From contig NZ_SRID01000010.1 of the NCBI RefSeq assembly GCF_004684805.1, positions 1 to 45,692 of the forward strand: a stretch of 45,692 bases of DNA, written 5' to 3'. Positions 24,140 to 32,313 of this stretch are shown here, in pieces; the first letter of the stretch is position 1, and every line of letters begins with the position of its first letter. The notes below the pieces were generated by a model that saw only the letters and a program-made list of their open reading frames with translations, was not told the DNA's origin and made no database searches. Source of the stretch: Streptomyces palmae (GTDB taxonomy: Bacteria > Actinomycetota > Actinomycetes > Streptomycetales > Streptomycetaceae). The position numbers and the translations under genes were made by a program.

Positions 24140-24739
24140 GCCGCCGGCGCCGCCCTGCCATGCGCCAAGCCCGTCGCCGCGGGGCCCGTACGCCGCCTCG
24201 CCGGTCACCAAGCCGGCGTGGCCGCGGCAGCCCGACTGCCTCGGCAGCCGGCCCCGAAGGACGTCCCCGCCCGCCGGTACGGCACTCCCCACGGGCAACC
24301 GCACGACACCTTCCGCACACGCAAGTACGGCACTCCCCACGGACAGCCGCACGCCACCTTCCGCAGACCCAGGTGCCGCGCTCCCGGTGGGCAGCGGTGC
24401 GGCAGGATCCGCCGGCCCGGCTCGGGAACGCACCCGGGGCGCGAACGGCCCGACACGTACCTCGGCGGTCAGATCGGCGATCTCGCCCTGCACCGCACAC
24501 CGCACCACCCTGGCGCCCTGAGCCGCCGCGACCCGTCTGGCCAGGCGGCAGGCAGGGCCCGCTCCCTCCAGGGCGTGGTCGGCCGCGGCGAGCGCGGCCA
24601 GGTCGGCGGCGCCACCCGCCCGGTGCCGGGCCACGGTCACCCGGCCCATGGTGAACAGCCCCGCGAAGATCGCGCACAGCGCCGTTGCCGCCACCGCCGC
24701 CCACACCGTCGCCGAGCCGCGGTCCCCGGTCCGCCTCAC
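24140..24739 (-). CDS. TadE-like / Rv3654c-family protein with no stop before the helicase gene
   Basis: The GTG at 24739 overlaps the TadE stop as GTGA. The N-terminus is family-typical: RTGDRGSATVWAAVAATALC, one membrane helix (AIFAGLFTMGRVTVA), then RHRAGGAADLAALAAADHAL and a conserved ACRLARRVAAAQGARVVRC segment. Normally such proteins end after about 120-140 residues. Here the frame runs into a 16-residue repeat (GSAVLACAEGVVRLPV type) and stays open through 24140 and, antisense to the helicase, as far as 22559. The coordinate given is only the stretch not overlapping the helicase; the true end is unknown. A frameshift in the repeat, with a stop at 24205 in another frame, is a simple alternative. 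A role in Tad pilus assembly is inferred from context. Confidence 0.65.
24279..24374. repeat. 48-bp tandem repeat inside the TadE-like gene
   Basis: Two copies, 24279-24326 and 24327-24374, each beginning ACGGCACTCCCCACGG, followed by a degenerate third copy to about 24407. The period is 16 codons and keeps the minus-strand frame. Confidence 0.8.
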
Positions 24740-25209
24740 CACGCCGTCCTCCTCACCGTGGGGCCCAAGACCGCCGAGCCGCCCCACCCGCCGGTGGCAC
24801 CGGGAGCTCCGGAGGCATCGGCAGCACCCGCGGCCCCGGGTGCCGAGGTGTCCTCGGCAAGCGCCACCGCCTCCCCATGCAGCCGGACCGCAAGCGGCCC
24901 AGGGCCCGCGGCCCGTACCTCGACCCGCACTCGCACCAGGTCCCCCTCGCGCCGCAGCTCGACCCTGGCGCCCTTCGGGGCCGCCGACCGGGCGGCGGCG
25001 ACCGCCGCGGCGGGTGACTCCGAGCGGGCCGCGGCGCGTGCCCCGGCCCGTGCTCCGTCCACACACCGCAACTGCGCGGAGGCCGCCATCAGCGCCCAGA
25101 TCAAGGCCAGTGCGAAGAGCACCAGCACCGGGGCGGCCAGAGCCGCCTCCGCGGTGACGAAGCCACCATCCGCTGCCCGGCGCCGAGCCCCGGGCTCAGA
25201 ACTGCGCAT
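24736..25209 (-). CDS. tadE: TadE family pseudopilin-like protein
   Basis: The 157-residue protein has a short basic leader, then the prepilin-like segment GGFVTAEAALAAPVLVLFAL, which carries the conserved Glu after the processing site and one membrane helix. An outward domain follows (LRCVDGARAGARAAARSESP; GARVELRREGDLVRVRVEV). The end is Ala/Gly-rich and disordered. TadE proteins are minor pseudopilins of Tad/Flp pili. The ATG at 25209 lies 14 bp inside the end of the pilin gene, and the stop overlaps the next GTG, so the three genes are translationally coupled. The Mycobacterium counterpart, by order, is Rv3655c. Confidence 0.88.
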   Translation of the reverse strand: MRSSEPGARRRAADGGFVTAEAALAAPVLVLFALALIWALMAASAQLRCVDGARAGARAAARSESPAAAVAAARSAAPKGARVELRREGDLVRVRVEVRAAGPGPLAVRLHGEAVALAEDTSAPGAAGAADASGAPGATGGWGGSAVLGPTVRRTAW

Positions 25210-25426
25210 GGAGCGCCCTTTCGATCACCGATTGGAGGGCATCGCTCACCGCACCGCTCGTCACCACCTTGTAGAGCACGGCGGCGAACGCACAGGCCGC
25301 TACCGTCCCCATGGCGTACTCCGCGGTCGTCATCCCCGCTTCGGCCCTGCTGCGCGCCGCGGCCCGTACCGCCGCTCCCCAGGCCCTCAGTGCCCGGCTC
25401 CCCTGGGCACACCAACGCTTGGCCAT
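25196..25426 (-). CDS. DUF4244 Flp-like prepilin
   Basis: The 76-residue protein is the probable major subunit of the Tad pilus. A basic leader (MAKRWCAQGSRALRAWGAAV) ends in the prepilin cleavage motif G-MTTAEYAMG, with Glu at position +5 after the cut as in type IV and Flp pilins. A hydrophobic helix (TVAACAFAAVLYKVV) and a short tail follow. It falls in the DUF4244 family, seen in the same place in Mycobacterium (Rv3656c by order). The ATG at 25426 has AAGGGGG upstream. The gene is separated from tadC by 340 bp, so it may have its own promoter and be made in larger amounts than the assembly proteins. Confidence 0.92.
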   Translation of the reverse strand: MAKRWCAQGSRALRAWGAAVRAAARSRAEAGMTTAEYAMGTVAACAFAAVLYKVVTSGAVSDALQSVIERALHAQF

Positions 25427-25766
25427 GTCATCCCCCTTGTGTTCCGTTCGACGTTTGGTGTTCCGTTGCCTCTGTTCGACTGCCAGGCATCTCGCCTGAC
25501 GTCTCGTTCGACTCTTCGACCGCCCGGCCCGGCCGGCTCTGCTCGGTGTCGCCCGACCCGGTCCGCCAAAGCGCGTCAGCGCCGGCGGACCGCGCGGCGT
25601 TCGGGGCCCGGCCGACCACCGGCTCGGGCGGCTCTGCCCGCCCGTCGCCCACCGGCGAGGTCGGCTAGGCTCTCCGGTCGTCCACCGGCAAGGTCGGCTC
25701 AGCCCGCCACTCGGTCACCCGTACGGACCGGCCGCACCGAACCGCCCGAGCCCTGGTGACCCGCCG
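25427..25766. other. Gap between tadC and the pilin gene
   Basis: 340 bp with no supported gene. It contains short imperfect repeats (CACCGGCRAGGTCGGCT near 25650 and 25684; GTTCCGTT near 25442 and 25462). It is the likely site of a separate pilin promoter or an mRNA processing/termination signal, but I cannot place either. Confidence 0.45.
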
Positions 25767-26573
25767 TCAGTGGGCGTTCGCCATGCCGCCGCTGAGGCCG
25801 ACGACCATCGGCACCACGCTCATCAGCAGAAAGGCGGGGAGGAAGCACAGCCCGAGCGGAGCAGTGCTCAGCACCTGCGCCCGCCCGGCCCGTGCGCCGG
25901 CCGCCCGTCGCTGCTCGGCCCGGCAGTCAGCCGCCACCCGCGAGACCGCTTCCACCGCGGGCGCACCCGTCGTGCCGGCCCGCTCCATGCACTTCGCCAG
26001 TCGGGCCGCGCCCGGCAGGGCGCCCACCCGTCCCCACGCCTCGGCCGGTTCACCGCCGAGCCGCAGTTCGGCACTGGCTCTGCTGAGGCGCCGCCCGAGC
26101 CTGCCCCTGAGGGAAGCGCCCACGGCCTCCGCGGCTTCTCGCGGACCGGCTCCGGCCGCGAGACAGGCGGCAAGCAGGTCTGCCGCCAACGGGAGTTGAG
26201 GGGTGACGGCGGGCTCCGCCGCTGGTTCCGGCCCATGGCGGGACCGCCGACGGCGCTGCCACCAGCCCAGTCCGAAGGCCGCGGCCAGCCCCAGCAGACA
26301 GCCCCTGGCTCCGCCGACGAGGCCGATCCCGGTCAGTAGGGCAGCGGCCGGCGGCAGCCAACCGCGCGACACCTCCGACCGAGCCCGGTTGCGCCACCCG
26401 CGCCACCGTCCACGGGGATCGAAGCGGCGCTCGCCCGCGAGGCGCACCATCAAGGCCGCCCGTCGGCGCACCTTCCGTTGGTGCCGTGCTTGCATGGTCA
26501 TCGCGGCGGCGCACAGCAGGACGGTCGGACCGCCCACCGTCATCCCCAGGCTGTGGACAAACTCTCCGGCCAT
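25767..26573 (-). CDS. tadC: Type II secretion F family protein TadC
   Basis: An inner-membrane platform protein of the Tad system. The 268-residue protein has an N-terminal membrane segment, a cytoplasmic basic stretch (RHQRKVRRRAALMVR), two central hydrophobic segments, the T2SF/GspF domain (LPLAADLLAACLAAGAGPRE) and a C-terminal helix (GLCFLPAFLLMSVVPMVVG). Two starts are possible. The ATG at 26573 has GGAGGAG directly upstream and was chosen. The ATG at 26543 overlaps the tadB stop as ATGA but has no ribosome binding site of its own. Either way it overlaps tadB and is co-translated. The preceding frame is open far upstream but unrelated. Confidence 0.88.
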   Translation of the reverse strand: MAGEFVHSLGMTVGGPTVLLCAAAMTMQARHQRKVRRRAALMVRLAGERRFDPRGRWRGWRNRARSEVSRGWLPPAAALLTGIGLVGGARGCLLGLAAAFGLGWWQRRRRSRHGPEPAAEPAVTPQLPLAADLLAACLAAGAGPREAAEAVGASLRGRLGRRLSRASAELRLGGEPAEAWGRVGALPGAARLAKCMERAGTTGAPAVEAVSRVAADCRAEQRRAAGARAGRAQVLSTAPLGLCFLPAFLLMSVVPMVVGLSGGMANAH

Positions 26574-27508
26574 CTCTCCTCCGTTTCCTCGGGTTCCTCC
26601 GTTTCTCCGGACTCCTCCGGTCCCGCGGCGGTCCGCACCAGACGCGCGGTCCACGCGAGACCGGCCCACTCCAGGAGCCCGCCCAGCAGCAGGCAGACCA
26701 TGCCCACCGGTGTGTGGAGCAGGACCCGCAGCGGATCCGCGCCCATCGCGGTGCCGATCAACAGGACGAAGACGGGCAGCACGGCAAGCACCACCCCGGT
26801 CGCCCGCGCCCCGGCGAGCTGGGCATGCAGCTGGGCGCGTTGGTCCCGCTCCGCCCCAAGCGCCGCGCCGACACGGTCCAGTCCCGAGGCCAGGCCCGCC
26901 CCGCCGTCCACCGCCACCTGCCAGCAGGCCGCGACCCCGGTCAGCCCCTCCGATCCGGGAAGGCGGGCCGCGCCACGCAGCGCCCCGGGCACATCTCCGC
27001 CGAACCGCGCCGCGGCACGGACCAGCGGCCAGTGCTCCCCGAGCCCTTCCGGGGATGCGGCCAACAGCGCCTCGTTCGGCTGCCGCCCGGCCCGCAGCTC
27101 CCCCGCGACGGCTCCGCACAGCTCGATCACCCCCGCGGTCCGCCGGTCGCGGTGCCGGCGGCGCTCCCGGCCGCGCAGCCATCGGGCCGCCACGGGCACC
27201 GCCGCCGCCCCGGCCAGGAGCGGGACCACCGATGAGGTGAGTGCCGCCAGCGCCGCACCGGCCGGCAGCCCCCACAGCCCGCGTCCCCACCGTCCGCCGC
27301 AGCGCGCCCACCACCGATCCCGAACCGCGAGCACGGCATCCGGCAGCCGGCACCGCCCCTTGAGGGCGCCGGCCCCCACCAACCCGCCGTCCGCGAACAG
27401 CAGCCGCGCCCGGCGGAGCCGGCGGTCGCGCCCGGTCAGCAGCCACACCGCCGCTCCGGCCGGCAGCACCGCGCCGAGCAGCACGGACCCGGCCCAGCCG
27501 CCCGTCAC
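26540..27508 (-). CDS. tadB: Type II secretion F family protein TadB
   Basis: The second platform protein of the Tad machinery, 322 residues. An N-terminal membrane helix ([16 protein letters not shown]) is followed by a basic segment, a central hydrophobic pair ([20 protein letters not shown]), the T2SF domain ([20 protein letters not shown]...), and two C-terminal helices ([35 protein letters not shown]). An acidic tail, rich in Glu, ends the protein. The GTG at 27508 overlaps the tadA stop as GTGA; the longer open frame upstream is shadow sequence. Counterpart by order: Rv3658c. Confidence 0.88.
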   Translation of the reverse strand: MTGGWAGSVLLGAVLPAGAAVWLLTGRDRRLRRARLLFADGGLVGAGALKGRCRLPDAVLAVRDRWWARCGGRWGRGLWGLPAGAALAALTSSVVPLLAGAAAVPVAARWLRGRERRRHRDRRTAGVIELCGAVAGELRAGRQPNEALLAASPEGLGEHWPLVRAAARFGGDVPGALRGAARLPGSEGLTGVAACWQVAVDGGAGLASGLDRVGAALGAERDQRAQLHAQLAGARATGVVLAVLPVFVLLIGTAMGADPLRVLLHTPVGMVCLLLGGLLEWAGLAWTARLVRTAAGPEESGETEEPEETEERWPESLSTAWG

Positions 27509-28680
27509 CGCGCATCGCCGCCCCGCAGGCAGAGCTCTCGGAGCCGCTGCCAGCCGGGGGCGTGGGCGAAGCCGCCGGGGCTCCACACGGCGGCGGGCAG
27601 CGTCGTCACCAGCCCGGCTCGGTCCCGCTCCAGCACATGGAGCTCCGCGATCCTGCGCCGGCCGTCCCTGTCCCGTACCAGGTGGATCACCACCGACAGC
27701 GCCGCCGCCAACTGGCTGTGCAGCGCGGCCCGGTCCAGCCCGGCCGTGGAACCCAGTGCCTCCAGGCGGGCCGGGACATCGGCCGCCGCGTTGGCGTGTA
27801 CGGTCCCGCAACCGCCTTCGTGGCCGGTGTTGAGCGCGGCGAGCAGGTCGGTGACCTCGGGGCCGCGCACCTCGCCGACCACCAGCCGGTCCGGGCGCAT
27901 CCGCAGCGCCTGACGCACCAGGTCCCGCAGTGTCACCAGGCCCTTGCCCTCCTGGTTGGCCGGGCGGGTCTCCAGGCGCACCACATGGGGGTGGTCCGGC
28001 CGAAGTTCGGCGGAGTCCTCGGCCAGCACGATGCGCTCGTGTGGGCCCACCAGGCCGAGCAGTGTGCTCAGCAGCGTGGTCTTGCCGGTGCCGGTGCCGC
28101 CGCTGATGACATACGACAGCCGCGCCTCCAGCATGGCCCGCAGCAGCAGCTCACCGCCGGGCGGCACCGTGCCCGCCGCGACCAGCTCCGCCAGACCGAA
28201 CGCGCGAGGCCGTACCACCCGCAGCGACAGGCAGGTGGAGCCGACGGCGACCGGGGGAAGGACCGCGTGCAGCCGGGTGCCGTCCGGCAGTCTGGCGTCC
28301 ACCCAGGGCCGTGCGTCGTCCAGCCGGCGCCCGGCCACCGCGGCCAGCCGCTGCGCGAGCCGGCGGACCGCCGCCGCGTCGGGGAAGCGGAGGTCGGTGC
28401 GCTCCAGGCCGGCACCGCGGTCCACCCAGATCCGATCGGGCGCGGTGACCAGCACGTCGGTGACATCGGGGGCGGCCAGCAGGGGCTCCAGCGGGCCGGT
28501 GCCGACCAGTTCGGAGCGCAACGCCGTGACGACGCCGAGCACCTCGGTGTCCCCGAGCAGCCGGCCCTCCTCCCGCAGGGCCGCGGCGACATGGGCGGGG
28601 GTGGGCTCGACACCACTGGCGGCCAGCCGCAGCCTGACCGCTTCCAGCAGCTCGGGCGCCTGGTGGCGGGTGCTGTTCAC
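27505..28680 (-). CDS. tadA: TadA/CpaF family ATPase
   Basis: The hexameric cytoplasmic motor of the Tad pilus. The 391-residue protein has an N-terminal all-alpha domain followed by the PilT/VirB11-like ATPase: Walker [11 protein letters not shown] (near residue 195), Asp box [10 protein letters not shown], Walker B region [12 protein letters not shown], and the His box [14 protein letters not shown]. These motifs are complete, so it should be active. The TadA-type IWVDRG element lies in the N-terminal half. The GTG at 28680 overlaps the stop of the upstream ssd gene as GTGA, and its own stop overlaps the tadB start the same way. Confidence 0.95.
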   Translation of the reverse strand: MNSTRHQAPELLEAVRLRLAASGVEPTPAHVAAALREEGRLLGDTEVLGVVTALRSELVGTGPLEPLLAAPDVTDVLVTAPDRIWVDRGAGLERTDLRFPDAAAVRRLAQRLAAVAGRRLDDARPWVDARLPDGTRLHAVLPPVAVGSTCLSLRVVRPRAFGLAELVAAGTVPPGGELLLRAMLEARLSYVISGGTGTGKTTLLSTLLGLVGPHERIVLAEDSAELRPDHPHVVRLETRPANQEGKGLVTLRDLVRQALRMRPDRLVVGEVRGPEVTDLLAALNTGHEGGCGTVHANAAADVPARLEALGSTAGLDRAALHSQLAAALSVVIHLVRDRDGRRRIAELHVLERDRAGLVTTLPAAVWSPGGFAHAPGWQRLRELCLRGGDAR

Positions 28681-29786
28681 GACGCCCCGCCTCCCCCGCC
28701 GGGCATGGCCCGATCCCAGAAGTCGGCGCAGAACCGGGCCAGCGGCCCGCGTGCGCTGCCGCCCGGTGGGCTGCCGCTGTCCAGGGCGGCCGACAGTCCC
28801 GGCTCACGTGGCAGCTCTCCGGCCAGGGGGAGCCCCAGCAGCCGGGCGATCTGCTCATCGTCCAGGCCTGACCCGAACGGTCCGCGCACCACGGCGCGCA
28901 GGTCGCGCAGCACCATCCCCACCGATGCCGCCACCCGGTGGGCCGCGGCCACCGCGCGCAGCTCGGCGGGCACCACGAGGAGGCCGAGGTCCAGCTGCCC
29001 GAGCGCCTCCACGGCCGCGTCGTCGATACGCCGGGGCAGATCCACCACCACGACCCCACCGCGCCGGCGGGCTGCCGCCAGCACGGACCGCATGGCGGAC
29101 GGCGGAATGGCCACCGAGTCACCGCGGTCCCAGCTGAGCACCCGCAGCGCGTGCAGCTGGGGAAGGGACTCCTCCAGGGCCCCGGCGCCCACCCGGCCGC
29201 GGGATTCGGCGAACGCGGGCCAGCGCAGTCCCTGGGCGGATTCGCCGCCCAGCAGGACGTCCAGTCCGCCACCGAGCGGGTCTCCGTCGATCAGCATGGT
29301 GCGCCGGCCGCCGCGGGCCGCGGTCACCGCCAGGGCGCAGGCCAGGGTGCTGGCTCCGGCACCGCCGCTGCCGCCGATGACGCCGACGGTCAGGGCCTGG
29401 CGGCCGACGCCCTCCGCCACATCGGCGATCCGGTCGACCAGCCAGGTCTCCGCGTCGGGCAGGAAGAGCACATGGTCCGCCCCCACGTCCACGGCTCGCC
29501 GCCAGATCCCGTGATCGTCCAGGTCCTGTCCGATGAGCAGCACCCCGGCCCGGCGCGCCCGGCCGGCCAGCCGCCCGGCGCAGTCGTCACCGAGGAGGAC
29601 GAGCGGCGCCCCTTCCCAGCTGCCGCGCCGGATGGGCGCGCCATGGGCCACCTCCGGCTTCGCTCCGGCCGCCGCGCACAGGCGCAGCAGGTCGTCGAGA
29701 AGCCGCTCGTCCTCGGTGACAATCAGCGGTCTGACCTGGCACCCGTCGACCGCCCCCAGGTGCTCGGGGGTGATGGCTCCCGCCAT
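28677..29786 (-). CDS. ssd: Septum-site-determining / CpaE-like protein Ssd
   Basis: A ParA/MinD-superfamily protein with a receiver-like N-terminal domain (residues ~15-130, RPLIVTEDERLLDDLLRLC). The ATPase half has the deviant Walker A GGSGGAGAST, then RRTMLIDGDPLGGGLDVLLG and VVVVDLPRR. CpaE proteins place Tad pili at the pole; the actinobacterial Ssd (Rv3660c) was reported to affect septum placement. The receiver aspartate is not obvious. The ATG at 29786 has GGGGAGGT upstream. It heads the Tad transcript, and the next three genes are joined to it by 4-bp or longer overlaps. Confidence 0.92.
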   Translation of the reverse strand: MAGAITPEHLGAVDGCQVRPLIVTEDERLLDDLLRLCAAAGAKPEVAHGAPIRRGSWEGAPLVLLGDDCAGRLAGRARRAGVLLIGQDLDDHGIWRRAVDVGADHVLFLPDAETWLVDRIADVAEGVGRQALTVGVIGGSGGAGASTLACALAVTAARGGRRTMLIDGDPLGGGLDVLLGGESAQGLRWPAFAESRGRVGAGALEESLPQLHALRVLSWDRGDSVAIPPSAMRSVLAAARRRGGVVVVDLPRRIDDAAVEALGQLDLGLLVVPAELRAVAAAHRVAASVGMVLRDLRAVVRGPFGSGLDDEQIARLLGLPLAGELPREPGLSAALDSGSPPGGSARGPLARFCADFWDRAMPGGGGGAS

Positions 29787-30239
29787 GGTGACCTCCCCAT
29801 CTCGTTACGCGCTTTCACGTACGCGAACATCGCGCGCCGTCATTGCCGAGAATCACCGTGCCGAGGCCTGGGAAATCTTGTGGATCTTGGTCGAAAACTG
29901 TGGACAACTCATCAGTTGTGAATATCCCAATCACCTATACCGGTGACTTCCAGAGCGCACTCTGGCGATTACCCACCGTCACGTTGCAGGATCATGAGGA
30001 GGCCGCGGCACAGCAGCCGCAGGAAGCGTCCAAGATCGGAAGAGAGGGACGGAAATGCGTCCGGACATGCGACGACCCCCGCCGGGGGGGAGAGCGGGGG
30101 TCGTCCCCACGGCCGACTCGGGGGGGGAGGAGCCGGACCGGGTTAGCACGGTCGCGAACGATCCGTGACTTCCATGGTGTACCCGAAGGCCTTCTCAGGC
30201 AAACCCACGCGCCACAGCTTACGCCGAATGGTGGGCCCT
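29787..30239. other. Divergent intergenic region between ssd and the HAD gene
   Basis: 453 bp that must hold the promoters of the Tad operon (minus) and the HAD gene (plus). An AT-richer core (29860-29950) contains the inverted repeat ACAACT-CATC-AGTTGT (29904-29919). A frame from a GTG near 29919 reads NIPITYTGDFQSALWRLP and could be a small gene running into the hairpin at 30071, but it has no good ribosome binding site. Confidence 0.45.
30071..30105. other. Perfect 12-bp hairpin in the ssd/HAD intergenic region
   Basis: Arms 30071-30082 (GACGACCCCCGC) and 30094-30105 enclose an 11-nt G-rich loop. A terminator in a divergent promoter region is unexpected; it could end a small RNA or peptide gene, act as an attenuator before the HAD gene, or be bidirectional. 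Confidence 0.55.
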
Positions 30240-31088
30240 ATGCTCAGCGTCGTGGAAAACCACTCCTTGCCTCGCACAGCGGCCTTCTTTGACCTGGACA
30301 AGACGGTCATTGCGAAGTCGAGCACCCTCACCTTCAGCAAGTCCTTCTACCAAGGGGGACTGATCAACCGTCGAGCCGCGCTGCGCACCGCGTACACACA
30401 GTTCGTCTTCCTGGTCGGCGGTGCCGATCACGACCAGATGGAGCGGATGCGGGAATACCTCTCATCCCTCTGTCGCGGGTGGAACGTTCAGCAGGTGCGC
30501 GAAATCGTCGCCGAGACGCTGCACGACCTCATCGATCCCATCATCTACGACGAGGCGGCGTCGCTCATCGAAGAGCATCACGCGGCCGGCCGCGATGTGG
30601 TGATCGTGAGCACCTCGGGCGCCGAGGTCGTGGAGCCGATCGGGGAGCTGCTGGGCGCGGACCGCGTGGTCGCGACCCGCATGGTCGTCGAGGACGGCGC
30701 CTTCACCGGAGAAGTGGAGTACTACGCCTATGGGCCCACGAAAGCGGAGGCGATCGCCGAGCTGGCGGACTCCGAGGGATACGACCTGGCGCGCTGCTAC
30801 GCCTACAGCGACTCGGCGACCGACCTGCCCATGCTGGAGTCGGTGGGCCATCCCCACGCGGTGAACCCGGATCGCGCGCTGCGCCGAGAGGCAGTCGCCA
30901 GGGAGTGGCCCATACTCTCCTTCGACCGGCCCGTCCGGCTCAAGCAGCGGCTCCCCGCACTGTCGATGCCCTCCAAGCCGGTACTGGCCCTGGCCGCCGC
31001 GGCCGGAGCCGCGGCCGCCACCGCGGGCCTGGTCTGGTACGTCAACCGCAAGCGGGCACCGTATGCGGCCGTGCGTCACGGAAAGTAG
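30240..31088 (+). CDS. HAD-IB family phosphatase (SerB-like) with C-terminal membrane anchor
   Basis: The 282-residue protein has the complete HAD signature: motif I FFDLDKT (nucleophile Asp18, acid/base Asp20), motif II VIVSTSGAEVV, the lysine in GPTKAEAIAEL, and motif IV YAYSDSATDLPML. This is the HAD-IB subfamily of phosphoserine-phosphatase-like enzymes; by order it matches Rv3661 (annotated SerB1). The C-terminus has one hydrophobic segment (VLALAAAAGAAAATAGLVWYV) followed by NRKR, so the enzyme is probably tethered to the membrane. The substrate is not known. The start is uncertain: ATG 30240 is given, while GTG 30252 or ATG 30228 are possible, and none has a strong ribosome binding site. 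Confidence 0.9.
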   Translation: MLSVVENHSLPRTAAFFDLDKTVIAKSSTLTFSKSFYQGGLINRRAALRTAYTQFVFLVGGADHDQMERMREYLSSLCRGWNVQQVREIVAETLHDLIDPIIYDEAASLIEEHHAAGRDVVIVSTSGAEVVEPIGELLGADRVVATRMVVEDGAFTGEVEYYAYGPTKAEAIAELADSEGYDLARCYAYSDSATDLPMLESVGHPHAVNPDRALRREAVAREWPILSFDRPVRLKQRLPALSMPSKPVLALAAAAGAAAATAGLVWYVNRKRAPYAAVRHGK

Positions 31089-31121
31089 AGAACGCGGCCG
31101 GGTTCCCATCCTTCCGCTTCC

Positions 31122-31152
31122 GGTTCACCCCGTTGCGGGGTAGAAAGGAACC
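31122..31152 (+). terminator. Hairpin after the HAD gene
   Basis: ACCCCG-TTG-CGGGGT (31127-31141) is extended by outer arms GGTTC (31122-31126) and GAACC (31148-31152). It lies 34 bp after the HAD stop. The rest of the gap to 31388 shows nothing else that I can support. Confidence 0.6.
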
Positions 31153-31387
31153 AAGGCCCGCGAGACCAGGGGCATCCGGGAGGATCCTCCGCAGACAGGC
31201 CCCACGGACCGACGCATGAACACCGGGCACCCACGCGACGCCGACCCGTCGATTACGGGCCAGCCGCACCAGGTACGGGCAAAGACCCCGACCTGATGGG
31301 CGACTTTCGAGCACGCCTGGTAACCCGGTGGCCGTGCCAGCGGCGGTGCCGGCTCTCCGGCACCGCCGCAACCCCGCGGGGGCCGCT

Positions 31388-32212
31388 TCAGGCCGCCCCG
31401 CGCTGCAGGGCCTCGCACACCGCGACGCTCTCCCGGGCACCGAGTTCCACGGCCCGCCCGCAGTGCGCGATCCAGGCCGCCACGCCCTCCGGAGTACCGG
31501 AGACATAGCCCTCCATCGCCGCCCGGTACGCCTCGGCGCCCAGCTCGGCATGGCCCACCTCGGCCGGGCAGACGGACTTGGGGTCCAGCCCGCTGTCCAC
31601 CAGCACGATGCGCTCCGCCGTACGCGCCACCAGCCCGTTGCACGAGCCGAACGGGCGCAGCGCGAGCAGTTCGCCGTGCACCACCGCGGCCTGGACCAGG
31701 GCGGGTGCCGAGCTTCCCGCGAGCAGCAGCCGGGACAGGCCGTCCAACCGCCCCGCGACCTCGTCGGCGCCGGGCAGCGGCAGCCCGATCAGCGGCTCGT
31801 CGACCGCCTCACCGGCGAGCCGCGGCCGGCCCACCGTCTCGTCCGGTCGCACACCGCCCGCCGCCACCAGGTGCAGTCGGGCCAGTACCCGCAGCGGGGA
31901 CTGCCGCCAGACGCTCAGCAGCTGCCCCGCCTCGGCCGTCAGCCGGAGCGCGGCACCCACCGTGCGGGGCTCGCCCTCGGAACCGAAGTCGGTCCGCCGG
32001 CGGATCTCCTCCAGCGCCCAATCGGCACCCGAGAGCGCCGCCGAAGCGCGCGCGCCACGCAGCGCCGCCTCGGAAGTGATCTCGTTGCTGCGGCGGCGCA
32101 TCACCCGGTGGCCGTAGACGCGGTCCACCGCCGTACGCATGGCGTTCACGGAGTCTGCGACACCAGGCAGGGAGCCGAGAGCGGCCAGCGGATCAGCTGT
32201 CGTACTACTCAT
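31388..32212 (-). CDS. Fic-like protein with degenerate active-site motif
   Basis: The 274-residue, mostly helical protein keeps the outline of a Fic (AMP-transferase) domain. At the position of the Fic loop H-P-F-x-D/E-G-N-G-R it reads ALRPFGSCNGLVAR: the catalytic His is Arg, the acidic residue is Ser, and GNGR is CNGL. An upstream His (VVHGELLALRP) remains. It is therefore unlikely to transfer AMP in the usual way. The gene is conserved at this locus in actinobacteria (Rv3662c by order) and is often called oxidoreductase or hypothetical, with no support I can see. The ATG at 32212 has no ribosome binding site; a TAGTGT box 7 nt upstream suggests a leaderless mRNA. Confidence 0.8.
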   Translation of the reverse strand: MSSTTADPLAALGSLPGVADSVNAMRTAVDRVYGHRVMRRRSNEITSEAALRGARASAALSGADWALEEIRRRTDFGSEGEPRTVGAALRLTAEAGQLLSVWRQSPLRVLARLHLVAAGGVRPDETVGRPRLAGEAVDEPLIGLPLPGADEVAGRLDGLSRLLLAGSSAPALVQAAVVHGELLALRPFGSCNGLVARTAERIVLVDSGLDPKSVCPAEVGHAELGAEAYRAAMEGYVSGTPEGVAAWIAHCGRAVELGARESVAVCEALQRGAA

Positions 32213-32219
32213 GGGTACG

Positions 32220-32225
32220 ACACTA
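32220..32225 (-). promoter_or_regulatory. -10 box TAGTGT, leaderless promoter of the Fic-like gene
   Basis: TAGTGT on the minus strand, seven bases before the ATG at 32212, without a Shine-Dalgarno sequence. Confidence 0.5.
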
Positions 32226-32299
32226 CGCACTCCGGCCCCCGGCCCCCCGTTGGAGTGGTCTTCTTCACGCTTGAGCCGCGCGGGCCGCGATCTTCGCAC

Positions 32300-32305
32300 T
32301 AGGCT
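32300..32305 (+). promoter_or_regulatory. -10 box TAGGCT, near-leaderless promoter of the ATPase gene
   Basis: TAGGCT lies eight bases before the ATG at 32314. It is identical to the boxes upstream of tmk and nth. A TTGAGC is seen further upstream (32271) but at too long a spacing to be a standard -35. Confidence 0.5.
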
Positions 32306-32313
32306 TGTTGAAC

